64,000 nucleotides of DNA, from assembly GCA_036504155.1 (NCBI GenBank), contig DASXVQ010000194.1, forward strand, positions 1 to 64,000, in the 5' to 3' direction. Source of the DNA: JACRCT01 sp036504155. Its GTDB lineage: Bacteria > Myxococcota > Myxococcia > Myxococcales > UBA5297. Numbering within the stretch: position 1 is the stretch's first letter; each line of letters opens with the position of its first letter. The translations under genes and the position numbers were made by a program. Under the pieces are notes generated by a model. The model was not told where the DNA came from, did no database searches, and saw only the letters and a list, made by a program, of their open reading frames with translations. Shown in pieces: positions 44,925 through 54,995 of this stretch.

Positions 44925-45968
44925 GTGGTAGCTTCAGGAGGTATCCCTCCCCCGAGAGCCCGCGTGCCGCCGCCGAAGACGCCCGAGAAGCAGACCCCGA
45001 CCCGGTCCTCGAACAAGGGGACCGCCGCGGTTGCCCCCCGGTCGTCGACGCGCAGCGTTCCGGCGGCGGGCCGCCCTCCTCCGCCGCCGGTGATCGAACA
45101 CACCGAGGAGTTCGAGTCGTTCGAGCCGCCGGATCGCCCCACGGCGCAGGTGGACATCAGCGGGTTCATCGAGGAGGCGAAGGCAGGTCCGCCGCCCCCG
45201 CCCGCCGCGGCAGTCGCGGCCCGCCGCGCGTCGAGGCCCGAGATCCCGGCGGCCGCCCCGCGCAAACCGACCAAGGGCGAGATGGCCGCCGCTCCGGCGC
45301 CCCCGCGGGCCTCCGGCAACACGCCGCTTCCTCCGCGCAAGCCGACCCGCGGCGAGGTGCCCGCCGCTTCCGCCCAGGCCCCCGTCCCGGCGTCGCCGAG
45401 GGCTTCCGGCAACACGCCCATCCCGCCGCGCAAGCCGACCAAGGGCGAGGTGCCCGCCGCGCCGGCCGCGACCTCCAAGCCGGCCAAGCCCGCCGCCAAG
45501 CCGACCGAGAGCAGCGACGAGGTCACCGAGGCGGCCGGTAGTGGCAAGGACCGGTTGATCACCACCAACCCCGCGCTGCGGACGATCGACGCGAAGAACC
45601 GTCGCTTCGCGCTGGCGGTGATCGGTGCCTGCGCGCTGGTGATCGGCGGCGTGGTCGTTGGCGCCTACTTGGTGCTGGCCAACGACCGGCCCGAGGACGG
45701 CGACCTGCGGCTGGCCTATCCCTATGGCTTCCAGGGCAAGCGCGGCCCCAAGGGCGAGGTGGCGCCGGGCGCCAGCGACGTCCAGTTCAAGCTCCTCGGC
45801 GAGATCCCGGGGTGCGGTGGAAGCCACACCAAGTGCCTGCGCTACAGGTACACGGGCGAGGGCAGCTTCAACGGCACCCTGCTGATGGGCAAGACCCGCG
45901 ACAAGCAGTGGGAGCGGGTCGGCGAAGAGGGGATGCCGTTCAAGCCGGTGGCGGAAGAGGGTCTCTGA
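44925..45968 (+). CDS. Membrane protein with Pro/Ala-rich repeat region
   Basis: About 347 residues; GTG 44925 and GTG 44964 are both possible starts. The N-terminal 200 residues are low-complexity and basic, with three copies of a unit like RKPTKGEV or RKPTRGEV separated by ASGNTP(L/I)PP. One membrane helix (FALAVIGACALVIGGVVVGAYLVL) is followed by a compact C-terminal domain with a Cys pair (PGCGGSHTKCLRY). The many Thr and Ser residues next to basic residues would suit phosphorylation by the divergent kinase, which is inference. No enzyme motif is seen. Confidence 0.65.
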   Translation: MVASGGIPPPRARVPPPKTPEKQTPTRSSNKGTAAVAPRSSTRSVPAAGRPPPPPVIEHTEEFESFEPPDRPTAQVDISGFIEEAKAGPPPPPAAAVAARRASRPEIPAAAPRKPTKGEMAAAPAPPRASGNTPLPPRKPTRGEVPAASAQAPVPASPRASGNTPIPPRKPTKGEVPAAPAATSKPAKPAAKPTESSDEVTEAAGSGKDRLITTNPALRTIDAKNRRFALAVIGACALVIGGVVVGAYLVLANDRPEDGDLRLAYPYGFQGKRGPKGEVAPGASDVQFKLLGEIPGCGGSHTKCLRYRYTGEGSFNGTLLMGKTRDKQWERVGEEGMPFKPVAEEGL

Positions 45969-46018
45969 CCCCTGCGCCGCGACGCGCCCCGCGACGAGCA
46001 CGGCCGAGTCTCAAATGC

Positions 46019-46051
46019 GAAGCGCCGGGCGGGAAGGCCGTCCGGCGCTTC
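46019..46051. terminator. Bidirectional terminator hairpin
   Basis: GAAGCGCCGG and CCGGCGCTTC form a perfect 10-bp stem with a 13-base loop, between the convergent membrane protein (stop 45968) and L,D-transpeptidase (stop 46075). Confidence 0.55.
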
Positions 46052-46074
46052 GACTCTTCAGGGCCCGAAGCCGG

Positions 46075-46935
46075 CTACTTCTTGAGCCGCGCGTCGGCAA
46101 TCGAGTCGACGATGGCCACCTTGTCGCCCACGGCGAGGGCGTCGAACATCGCGATGATGTCCTCGTTGTAGTGCCGCACGCAGCCGTGGGAGACGTCCTG
46201 GCCCATCTGGTCGTAGGCGTAGGTGCCGTGCAGCTCCTCGCCGGACCGCGAGCCGTCGGCCCACGACAGGTCGAGGATGCGGTCGCCGAAGGTCTTCGGT
46301 GAGCCCCACAGAGACACGCCCGCCGCCTCGGCGGCAGCCTTGCCCATCTTGGTCGTGACGGCCTTCAGGCCGGAGTCGGTCTGCGAGGCCTTGGCGCCGA
46401 CCGAGTTCGAGAAGACGCTGGTCAGCTTGCCGGCCTTGTCGAACAGGTAGGTGCGGTGCTCGTCCTTGCAGACCACCACGCGCACCTGCGTGCCCTTGTA
46501 GAACGGGGTGGGGATCTTCGCGTCGGGTGAGGCCTTGCCGCCCAGGGTCGGCGCCATCTTGTCCAGGGCGCGGAGCGTGGCCGCGTCCAAGCTTCCGGTC
46601 GGCTTGACGTCCGGGTAGAAGTGCGAGGCGTGCTTCTGGAAGTTGACCAGCGCGTTGAAGGTCTGGTTGCCGAAGTCGCCGTCGACGCCACCGACCTGCT
46701 TGCCGCTGGTCGCGCTGGTGTAGGGCCGCAGCGCGAAGCCCATGTCGAGGAGCGAGCGCTGCAGGCGGGTCACCGACTCGCCCTTGGCGCCCTTGGCCAG
46801 CTTGGCCTCGCCCTTGGCCACCTTCTCCAGAGTCGCGTCGCCCGAAAAACGCGCGTTCTTCAGGGAGCTTGCGCCGCCGGCGCCGGGGGTGCTGGTGGTC
46901 GGGGTGGTGGAGTTGGTACCGGTGACGACGGGCAT
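46075..46935 (-). CDS. L,D-transpeptidase (YkuD domain) with peptidoglycan-binding domain
   Basis: 286 residues from ATG 46935, chosen because GGAGG lies five bases before it; ATG 46974 is also in frame. A Thr/Ser-rich N-terminus without a clear signal peptide leads to a PG_binding_1 domain (VTRLQRSLLDMGFALRPY). The YkuD catalytic domain has the signature SHGCVR, with the nucleophilic Cys and upstream His (ELHGTYAYDQMG). Such enzymes make 3-3 cross-links or attach proteins to peptidoglycan. The lack of an obvious signal peptide is odd for an envelope enzyme. Confidence 0.87.
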   Translation of the reverse strand: MPVVTGTNSTTPTTSTPGAGGASSLKNARFSGDATLEKVAKGEAKLAKGAKGESVTRLQRSLLDMGFALRPYTSATSGKQVGGVDGDFGNQTFNALVNFQKHASHFYPDVKPTGSLDAATLRALDKMAPTLGGKASPDAKIPTPFYKGTQVRVVVCKDEHRTYLFDKAGKLTSVFSNSVGAKASQTDSGLKAVTTKMGKAAAEAAGVSLWGSPKTFGDRILDLSWADGSRSGEELHGTYAYDQMGQDVSHGCVRHYNEDIIAMFDALAVGDKVAIVDSIADARLKK

Positions 46936-47103
46936 GGAGGCCTCCGCGGCGGTTTGGACGACATTGTCGCACATCGGATCCAGAAGTTGCCTTGCGGGCC
47001 TGGTGGGCGTCGGCCGAAGGGGACAGGAGATCCGACCGCGCCGGCCCAATTCACCCAAGGGCCAGGAATTTGGAGGGATTCCGGCCACCGCTACAATGAA
47101 AGC

Positions 47104-47646
47104 GTGAACCCGAAGGCAAGCGTCGCGATTCAGTCCATCAACCGGATCCGGGTCGCCGAGCACAAGGAGCCCGACGGGACGCGGCATGTCTGGCACCAGG
47201 GAGACGACGTCGACCTCATCTCCCACGTCGACCCGGACGGCAAGCTGCAGCACCAGGAGCTGACCCTGCTCGAGGACTACTTCGTCTGGGTCCCGGGGCA
47301 GGGCCTGCGCACGGGTACGGTGAACAAGAAGGAGGGCTCGGCGGCGGCGCACTCCTCGGAGCTGGTCAAGCTCGACCTCGACGTCTCCAGGGAGCGGCTG
47401 GCCACGGCCCACGAGGCGCTGAAGGCCTACACCGGCAACGACAACTACGTCCTGCACATGCGGCACGTCATCAGCCAGCTCATCCGCGGGACGCAGGAGC
47501 ATGCCGCGGTGGTGATCACGCTGACGCGCGACGTGCCGGCGCGAGAGGTCCCCGTACCCAACCGGTCTTCTTCGCGCCTGCCGGTGGCGTGGATGGTGGC
47601 CGGCGCGGCGTTGTTGGCGGCCGCGCTGTTCCTGCTCATCCGCTAG
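47104..47646 (+). CDS. Hypothetical tail-anchored protein
   Basis: 180 residues from GTG 47104. An ATG at 47096 opens a three-codon frame (ATGAAAGCGTGA) overlapping this start. The protein is mostly soluble, with an acidic beta-rich N-terminal half (DGTRHVWHQGDDVDLISHVD) and a helical middle. It ends in one hydrophobic helix (VAWMVAGAALLAAALFLLIR) that probably anchors it in the membrane. No family was recognised. It is divergent from the L,D-transpeptidase, and its stop overlaps the convergent gene by 4 bases. Confidence 0.65.
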   Translation: MNPKASVAIQSINRIRVAEHKEPDGTRHVWHQGDDVDLISHVDPDGKLQHQELTLLEDYFVWVPGQGLRTGTVNKKEGSAAAHSSELVKLDLDVSRERLATAHEALKAYTGNDNYVLHMRHVISQLIRGTQEHAAVVITLTRDVPAREVPVPNRSSSRLPVAWMVAGAALLAAALFLLIR

Positions 47647-48140
47647 TCGTCCGGCTCCGGCTCCGGCTCGTCGCCCGCGATGTCCGAGTTGCGGCACGCG
47701 TACTGAAAGGTCCCGCCGACGTTCACCGCCAGGCCCAGCGGGCGCAGGCGCGCCAACACCACGGCGCGGGCGCGCAGGGCGGCCTGCTCGATGGGGGGAC
47801 CGGCGAGCAGATCGACGGCGGCCTGCTCGAGGATGAACGAGACCTGCCGCTTGCCCACCAACGACCCGCGGTGCCGGACCTCGACCAGCACGTCACGGGC
47901 GAACTCCAGCCGGTCCGCCAGCAGCTCCAGCGCCAAGGCCCGCCCGTAGGCCGCCGGGTCCAGCCCCGGTCCCAACCCCCGGTGGACCGCCTGGGCGCAG
48001 CGCACGATGCGCGTCGCCAGGTCCGGCGCCGGCCGCAGCGCCAGCACGAAGGTCGGCTCCTCGACCGTGTAGAACCCCGTCTCGCCCGCTTCCTCTCTCC
48101 TCGCAACCCCCGCCTCCGCCGCCGCCCCCGTTCTCGCCAT
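47643..48140 (-). CDS. GxxExxY-like protein with degenerate nuclease motifs
   Basis: 165 residues. The layout GLGPGLDPAAYGRALALEL, VRHRGSLVGKRQVSFILE, VDLLAGP and PLGLAVNVGG follows the GxxExxY (PD-(D/E)xK-like) family. The expected catalytic positions are changed: the Asp of the usual ADLLVE strand is Ser (VSFILE), and the VELKA motif reads VDLLA, losing the Lys. The Glu of GxxExxY is replaced by Pro. The protein is therefore probably not a nuclease. An acidic tail (DEPEPEPDD) ends it. The family itself has no firmly known function. Confidence 0.65.
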   Translation of the reverse strand: MARTGAAAEAGVARREEAGETGFYTVEEPTFVLALRPAPDLATRIVRCAQAVHRGLGPGLDPAAYGRALALELLADRLEFARDVLVEVRHRGSLVGKRQVSFILEQAAVDLLAGPPIEQAALRARAVVLARLRPLGLAVNVGGTFQYACRNSDIAGDEPEPEPDD

Positions 48141-48235
48141 CGCCGCCCCCTCTCTTGAAAAAGCCGGAGCGCCGCGCCGGTCCTAGGCCGGACCGGCGGG
48201 CGCTCCAGGTCCCTCCCGAACGTTCCCCCTCGACG

Positions 48236-48643
48236 TCAGTTGAGCTTCTGGGTCGGCTGCGCCGTCTCGGCCTTGGTGGACTTCGCGGAGCCCTCCGGCG
48301 TGGCGGGCTTGCCCTTGGAGGCGACGATGGTCGTGGGTCCGGCGATGGTCAGGTAGCTCTTGATCTTGCGGAAGGTGGCCTCGCCGATGCCCTTGACCCT
48401 GACGATCTCGTGGGCGGCCTTGAACGGCGCCTTCTCGCGGTAGGCCACGATGGCCGAGGCGGAGCGGGGCCCGACGCCGGGCAGCAGCTCGAGCTCCTTG
48501 GCCGAGGCGGTGTTGATGTTGACCACGCCGCTGACCTCGCGCGGAGTGAGGTTGAGACCCTTCTTGCCGGGGGCCGCCGCCGCCGAGCCGCACACCGCCA
48601 TCGCCGCCACCACCACCGCCAGCTGCATCGTCTTCCGGAACAT
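48236..48643 (-). CDS. ComEA-like helix-hairpin-helix protein
   Basis: 135 residues from ATG 48643, with a strong GGGAGGG site. A signal peptide (QLAVVVAAMAVCGSAAAA) exports it. Residues ~40-105 hold a ComEA-type double helix-hairpin-helix (VNINTASAKELELLPGVGP, RVKGIGEATFRKIKSYL) that binds double-stranded DNA. ComEA pulls DNA into the periplasm during transformation, but many such small proteins have no proven uptake role. A low-complexity Thr/Lys tail follows. No other competence gene is next to it. Confidence 0.85.
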   Translation of the reverse strand: MFRKTMQLAVVVAAMAVCGSAAAAPGKKGLNLTPREVSGVVNINTASAKELELLPGVGPRSASAIVAYREKAPFKAAHEIVRVKGIGEATFRKIKSYLTIAGPTTIVASKGKPATPEGSAKSTKAETAQPTQKLN

Positions 48644-48747
48644 ACGTCCCTCCCTTTCTCGCGGGGGACCGACGTGCGGCCCCCGCGGTTGGTTTGAACT
48701 GCTCCCTGCCACCTTCGACTGTCTGGATTCGCCTGCGCCTCGGGCTG

Positions 48748-49014
48748 CTATGACCGGTCGCCGTGCGCCGGCAGCTGCTCCTGGTGCTCGCGCATGTGCA
48801 GCTTGCCGTTCACCGGCAGCGCCTCGAGGTACAGGTTGTAGGAGCCGTCGCGGTTCATGAACGCGTTGCCGACCCGCCGCCACAGCGCCTTCTCGTCGTT
48901 GATCTCCACGATGGTGAAGACCGCCAGCCTCTTCTGGTTCTGCGCCCCCGTGCTGGGCGTCGTCGTCGTCGTCGTCGTCGACCGCGCCAACTCGCTGCCG
49001 CTTGCGTTGTTCAC
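48748..49014 (-). CDS. Small conserved-looking hypothetical protein
   Basis: 88 residues from GTG 49014, preceded by a very strong GGGAGGAGG. A Ser/Thr-rich N-terminus includes seven consecutive Thr, coded by a CGT-type microsatellite read in reverse. A compact core follows (RLAVFTIVEINDEKALWRR, then VGNAFMNRDGSYNLYLEALP) resembling a small beta-barrel protein. The function is unknown. Good codon use and ribosome site argue that it is real and well expressed. Confidence 0.7.
   Translation of the reverse strand: MNNASGSELARSTTTTTTTPSTGAQNQKRLAVFTIVEINDEKALWRRVGNAFMNRDGSYNLYLEALPVNGKLHMREHQEQLPAHGDRS
48958..48978. repeat. (CGT)7 trinucleotide microsatellite
   Basis: Seven CGT units in a row inside the small gene at 48748-49014, coding Thr on the minus strand. 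Length changes would alter the Thr run without shifting the frame. Confidence 0.9.
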
Positions 49015-49351
49015 CGTCCCCCTCCTCCCGCGCCCTTGGTTTGTTTGGTTGCTTCGTTGCGCGGCGGGAAGGGAAAGAGCAACGGCCGTGCCGCCACGCG
49101 CTTCAGAGGGACGCGCGGTGCAGCGGACGCTCGAAGGCGTCAGCGGGGGAGACGAAGTGTGCCGAGGCGGGTCGTTCCGAGACGAACCAGGCGCGAGGAG
49201 GCCGCGAAGGCGGGCTTGGACGACGTCCGGCGCGACTTCAATCACTTTACTCGCGGCAGTTCCGTCCGCGGCGCGCGCCCGAGGGACCGCGCCGCACGCG
49301 GCCGGCGATCCGAGTCCAGCGGGCTACCTTCTACCGTGTGGTGCGAAGGAA
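49015..49351. other. Gap without a gene upstream of the small protein
   Basis: 337 bases between the small gene's start and the EI stop, both on the minus strand. No protein-like frame, RNA gene or strong hairpin was found. It should contain the promoter of the 48748-49014 gene and the 3' end of the PTS transcript. Confidence 0.4.
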
Positions 49352-51157
<1,806 letters not shown>

Positions 51158-51162
51158 GGCCG

Positions 51163-51441
51163 CTAGCTGCCTTCCCCGAAGCCGGCCTGCACCAGCTCGC
51201 CCAGCGCCTTGAGCGCCGGCTCGGCGTCGCCGCCCTCGGTGCGCACGGTGATGATCGACCCCTGGGTCGCGGCCAGCATCAGCACGCCCATGATGCTCTT
51301 GCCGTTGACCTCCTGGCCGTCCTTGACCAGGTAGACGTCGCACTGGAACCGGTTCGCCAGCTTGACCAGCTGCGCCGCCGCGCGGGCGTGCAGCCCGAGC
51401 GCGTTGACGATGGTGAAGTCCGCCTTGCAGTTCGACGCCAC
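51163..51441 (-). CDS. ptsH: HPr phosphocarrier protein
   Basis: 92 residues from GTG 51441. The active His (His 18) is in NALGLHARAA, and the regulatory Ser site is in NGKSIMGVLML (Ser 49), which HPr kinase would modify if present. It receives phosphate from EI, encoded next. It lies 14 bases after the EIID stop. Confidence 0.95.
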   Translation of the reverse strand: MASNCKADFTIVNALGLHARAAAQLVKLANRFQCDVYLVKDGQEVNGKSIMGVLMLAATQGSIITVRTEGGDAEPALKALGELVQAGFGEGS

Positions 51442-51455
51442 GGTCGCCTCATCTA

Positions 51456-52271
51456 TCAGAAAAAGACCCCAAAGCAGAGAGCCAACGCGCCTGCCGCGTA
51501 GACCAGCACATAGGGGGAAACGCCCTTCGCCAAGGCCCCATAGCAGGCGGCGAAGAGACCCACCGCCCCCAGGGCCACCAATCGCTCCACCGGCCCGGAG
51601 AGCGGCAGCGACAGCGCCGCCAGCCCTCCCGCCGCGCCCGCCGCCACCGCCGCCAGCGCCCGCAGCCTCTGCCCGAACAGCGGCAGCTTCGAGGCGGCGA
51701 TGCTCTCGACGACCCGGTCGCCCAACGTGTAGCCCTGCCGGAACAGCCGCGCGCGCAGGACGGCGTGGACGATGTTGTACCCGAAGAGGTAGCAGGCGAC
51801 GCCCAGCACCGCCCCCAGCACCGGGGCGCCCGAGTGGACGAACGAGAGCGCGATGAGCGAGGCGAGCGCGCCGCAGGCGGGCCGCAGCGAGAGCCAGAAG
51901 AAGCCGTCGCCCAGGGCGGCCAGCGGCCCCATCAGCGACTGCTTGTAGGCGTTGACGGCCTCCGCCGGCTCCTCGCCCCGGGCGATGCGCTCCTCGTGGT
52001 GCAGCGCCCCGCCGACGATGGTCGCCGCGAAGTAGGGGTGCGAGTTGAAGCAGCACAGGTGCCGCTCGGTGGCCTCGGCCAGGTCCTTGGGGTCCGGGTA
52101 GAGCTTCTCCAGCGCCGGGTAGAGCGCGTAGGCGAAGCCCAGGTTCTGCATCCCCTTGGGGTTCCAGGCGGCCTGCAGGAAGAGCGAGCGCAGGAAGACG
52201 CGCCGCAGGGTCCCCTTGTCCAGGGGCTCGGGGGCGCGCCGGGGGGCGCCGAAGTCGGAGGTGCCTTCCAC
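51456..52271 (-). CDS. PTS mannose-family EIID component
   Basis: 271 residues from GTG 52271. The mannose-family EIID pattern is clear: FLRSLFLQAAWNPKGMQNLG near residue 26, a conserved FNSHPYFAATIVGGALHHEE block, then LMGPLAALGDGFFW. A hydrophobic C-terminus ends at the membrane. With EIIC it forms the sugar channel. The start is two bases from the EIIC stop. The usual EIIA and EIIB partners are not in this window. Confidence 0.92.
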   Translation of the reverse strand: MEGTSDFGAPRRAPEPLDKGTLRRVFLRSLFLQAAWNPKGMQNLGFAYALYPALEKLYPDPKDLAEATERHLCCFNSHPYFAATIVGGALHHEERIARGEEPAEAVNAYKQSLMGPLAALGDGFFWLSLRPACGALASLIALSFVHSGAPVLGAVLGVACYLFGYNIVHAVLRARLFRQGYTLGDRVVESIAASKLPLFGQRLRALAAVAAGAAGGLAALSLPLSGPVERLVALGAVGLFAACYGALAKGVSPYVLVYAAGALALCFGVFF

Positions 52272-52273
52272 GG

Positions 52274-52984
52274 TCAGTGGCCTCCGCTCAGGAGGCCGGC
52301 GGCGTGCAGCCCCGCCGAGGCCCCGGCGGCGAGCGCGGCCCACAGGAAGGCGTGCGCGGTGTGCGCGGCCCGGGCGGCGGCCGCGGCGGCGACGATGAGC
52401 AGCGTCACCCAGGCCATCCCCAGCCCGCGGGGCAGGGTGGCGGGGCCCAGCAGGACGAGGTGGGGCAGGACGAACTCGCCCAGCGCCGCGCCGGCCAGCA
52501 GGGCCAGCGCCGTCATCAGGAAGGGCACCCACACGCCGTACAGGTTGTGGCGCAGGCGGGTGCGGATGCGCCGCTCGCCGCCCTCCACCTCGACGATGTC
52601 CAGCATCCGGGCGTTGAGCCGCTCGGAGAGGCGGTCGGTGAGCTTGCCCAGCTTGGCCGCCGGCAGGCAGACCAGGCACGCGGTGGCGAGCGTGGCGGGG
52701 AGCGGGAGGGAGGCCTTCTCGGACAGCGTGCAGGCGCAGGCGGCGGCCGCGGCGGTGGTGAACAGCTCGTTGTCGGGCAGCGCCGCGCCCAGGTTGACCG
52801 CGCCCAGGTAGAACAGCTCCAACCCCGCGCCGACGGCCAGGCCCTCGGTGGGGCGGCCCAGGCACAGGCCGACGAGCGCCCCGGCGACGAGCGGCCGCGA
52901 GAACATCGCCTGCAGGAACGCCTTGCGCTCCACGGCGAGGGTGCCGGCGACGGCCATGGCGAGAACGAGGCGGAGAGGGTCCAT
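52274..52984 (-). CDS. PTS mannose-family EIIC component
   Basis: 236 residues, highly hydrophobic, with several membrane helices. Family-like blocks are VERKAFLQAMFSRPLVAGAL, LGRPTEGLAVGAGLELFYLG and a second membrane cluster near the C-terminus. It is the first gene of the EIIC-EIID-HPr-EI operon. In Deltaproteobacteria such clusters are often thought to be regulatory. Whether it moves a sugar cannot be told here. Confidence 0.9.
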   Translation of the reverse strand: MDPLRLVLAMAVAGTLAVERKAFLQAMFSRPLVAGALVGLCLGRPTEGLAVGAGLELFYLGAVNLGAALPDNELFTTAAAAACACTLSEKASLPLPATLATACLVCLPAAKLGKLTDRLSERLNARMLDIVEVEGGERRIRTRLRHNLYGVWVPFLMTALALLAGAALGEFVLPHLVLLGPATLPRGLGMAWVTLLIVAAAAAARAAHTAHAFLWAALAAGASAGLHAAGLLSGGH

Positions 52985-53154
52985 CGTCGGCAGAGAAGCT
53001 TAGCCGAAAGGCAGGCGGGGCCTCAGGGCTTTCCAGAAGCTAGAATCGGCGGCCCGAGGCTCCCATGCCCGCCGCCCGGAGCCCGGGAGGTGATGGTAAC
53101 GGGCACGGGCCGCCTGGGCAGGCCGGCGGCCAACAGGCACGGGCTGGCACGCCC

Positions 53155-54459
53155 TTACGGCCGGCTCGAGTCCGGCCGGCGTCGCCGCCGAACGCTCGCG
53201 CCGAAGCCGAGGGAGCCCACGAGGCCGAGGAGGCCGGGGAGGCCGGAGGCACCGGCGAGCCCGCTCGCGGACCCGCAGCCGCAGCCCGCGGAGACCGCGC
53301 CGTCGGGCGGGAGCACCCCGGAGCCGCCGTCGCGCGCCGGGACGATGGGCGGCCTGCCTGCGTCCGGGCATTGGAGCCCCTCGTCGGTCTCTCCGTCGCA
53401 GTCGTCGTCGACCCCGTTGCAGACCTCGGGGGCGGGATCGGTGGTGGCGACGCAGCGCAGGATGCCCGCCACGCACTGGCGCACGCCCGCCCTGCACGTG
53501 CCTGGCTTGCCGGTCGAGCAGGGCTTGGCGCCGGCGTCCAGGCCCGGCATCGGGGCGCACGCCTCGAAGGCTCCCCACTGGCAGCTCTCGTCGCAGAGCC
53601 GCGACTGCAGCCCGCAGTCGCCGCAGGGCTGGTCCTCGGTCGCGCCGGGCGAACAAGGGCCCTCGCCGCCGCAGGCGCCGAATGATTCGTCCCACTGGCA
53701 GGCCGCGCTGCAGGTGCGGCTCTTGGTGCCGCACAGGCCGCAGGCCTCGGTCGCCGTCTCGCCGGCGCTGCACGCGCCCTCGCCGGCGCAGGTGTCCCAG
53801 GCGCCCCACTGGCAGTCGCCGCCGCAGGTGCGCTTCTGCTTGCCGCACTTGCCGCAGCCCTGCTCCTGGCCCTCGCCGGGGGAGCACGGGCCCTCGCTGC
53901 CGCAGCCGCCCCACCCTCCCCAGCGGCCGTCGTTGCCGCAGCCGCGCCCCTGGCTGCCGCAGCGGCCGCAGCCCTGCGCCTGCGAGTCGCCGGGCCCGCA
54001 CTCGACGCGGCCGTTGGGGGTGATGAAGCCGCCGTCCCACCAGCCGGAGTTGGAATAGTCCCACTCGCGCACGCCGTAGTTGCCCCAGCAGTTCTGCTCG
54101 CTGACGCGCACCCCGGCGCCCTTGAGCTCGATGACGAAGGCCACGTGGCCGTAGTCGCCCGAGGCGCGGCAGGAGACGGCGCCGACCACCGGCCAGCCCT
54201 CGACGCGGTAGCCGCCGTTGGCGCGGGCGTTGCCGGCCCATTGGTTGGCGTTGCCCCAGCCGGGCAGGCCGATGGCCCAGTTGCAGCAGGCCGCCTCCCA
54301 CGCCCACCAGGTGCAGTTGCCGCCGTTGTCGCAGCACGGGTAGGGGTTGTTCATCCCGCACTGGCAGTCGTCCTTCTGCGGGCCGCACTGGTAGACGGCG
54401 TGGGCTGCCGACGGCGCGGCGAGCAACAGCATCGCGGCGAGGAGCGCGGGCCGGGTCAT
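53155..54459 (-). CDS. Secreted CHAP-domain protein with Cys-rich repeats and MYXO-CTERM-like tail
   Basis: 434 residues with a signal peptide (LLAAMLLLAAPSAAHA). The CHAP domain has a catalytic Cys in GNCTWWAWEA and His in DYGHVAFV, as in amidases/endopeptidases of cell walls. Next come about four Cys-rich units (CGKCGKQKRTCGGDCQWG and similar), then a MopE-like CNGVDDDCDGETDEG. The C-terminus, AGCGCGSASG followed by a hydrophobic stretch and RRRRR, fits the MYXO-CTERM sorting signal for type II secretion and surface anchoring. It may lyse prey or remodel walls. The start overlaps the upstream gene as ATGA. Confidence 0.88.
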   Translation of the reverse strand: MTRPALLAAMLLLAAPSAAHAVYQCGPQKDDCQCGMNNPYPCCDNGGNCTWWAWEAACCNWAIGLPGWGNANQWAGNARANGGYRVEGWPVVGAVSCRASGDYGHVAFVIELKGAGVRVSEQNCWGNYGVREWDYSNSGWWDGGFITPNGRVECGPGDSQAQGCGRCGSQGRGCGNDGRWGGWGGCGSEGPCSPGEGQEQGCGKCGKQKRTCGGDCQWGAWDTCAGEGACSAGETATEACGLCGTKSRTCSAACQWDESFGACGGEGPCSPGATEDQPCGDCGLQSRLCDESCQWGAFEACAPMPGLDAGAKPCSTGKPGTCRAGVRQCVAGILRCVATTDPAPEVCNGVDDDCDGETDEGLQCPDAGRPPIVPARDGGSGVLPPDGAVSAGCGCGSASGLAGASGLPGLLGLVGSLGFGASVRRRRRPDSSRP

Positions 54460-54995
54460 GGCGCGCGCTCCTCGAAGGACTCGAGCGCCTTCTCGAAGAG
54501 GCGCGCGAGCGCGGGCTCGTCGCGGTCGGGGCAGGAGATCCTCACGATGCGCGCGTCGGAGAGGGCGAAGACGGCGAGGCGCTGGCCGAAGGCCTGGCCG
54601 GTGCGGGGCTGATCCAACAGGATCGCGCGGACCTGCGCCTTGCCGGCCTGGCCCTCGGCCGTCGCGGTCGCCGGCGTCTTCAGGAAGCGCAGGTGGGTGG
54701 TGACGTAGTCGGAGAGCGAGAGGCGGCCCGGGTTGGCGAAGAGGTCCACCGAGAGCGCCAGGTTGCCGGCGACCGTGACCACGAAGGAGTCGGTGAGCTG
54801 GCCCGCCCTGGCGTCCGGGAAGTGGTGCGCGGTGACGAGGTGCCCGGCGGCCGGGGCGGCGAAGCGGATGCGCGCCGTGGCGTCGGCGTAGGGCCGGGTG
54901 GCCTTGCCGTCCCAGGCGACGGAGTGCGGTTCGGGGCTGGCGCCGCCTCCGCCGGCGACCGAGATGAGCAGGGCGGTGAGGGCGAGGGGGAGCAT
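54456..54995 (-). CDS. Exported hypothetical protein
   Basis: 179 residues. A short signal-like N-terminus (LPLALTALLISVAGGG) precedes a beta-rich domain (SVAWDGKATRPYADATARI, RFAAPAAGHLVTAHHFPDA) and an acidic C-terminus (LARLFEKALESFEERAP). No family was recognised. ATGA overlap with the CHAP gene means they are translated together, suggesting a helper or chaperone of that protein. Confidence 0.65.
   Translation of the reverse strand: MLPLALTALLISVAGGGGASPEPHSVAWDGKATRPYADATARIRFAAPAAGHLVTAHHFPDARAGQLTDSFVVTVAGNLALSVDLFANPGRLSLSDYVTTHLRFLKTPATATAEGQAGKAQVRAILLDQPRTGQAFGQRLAVFALSDARIVRISCPDRDEPALARLFEKALESFEERAP

Noticed and set aside
47096..47107. Three-codon upstream frame overlapping the start at 47104 as a regulatory uORF
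   Set aside because: It has no ribosome site and is too short to separate from chance.
46936..47697. Longer 540-residue version of the L,D-transpeptidase
   Set aside because: The ATG at 46935 has a good ribosome site, and sequence upstream overlaps the divergent gene at 47104 and looks like shadow.
48958..48978. Microsatellite as a phase-variation switch
   Set aside because: A trinucleotide repeat inside a gene changes length without shifting the frame, so it cannot switch expression on and off.
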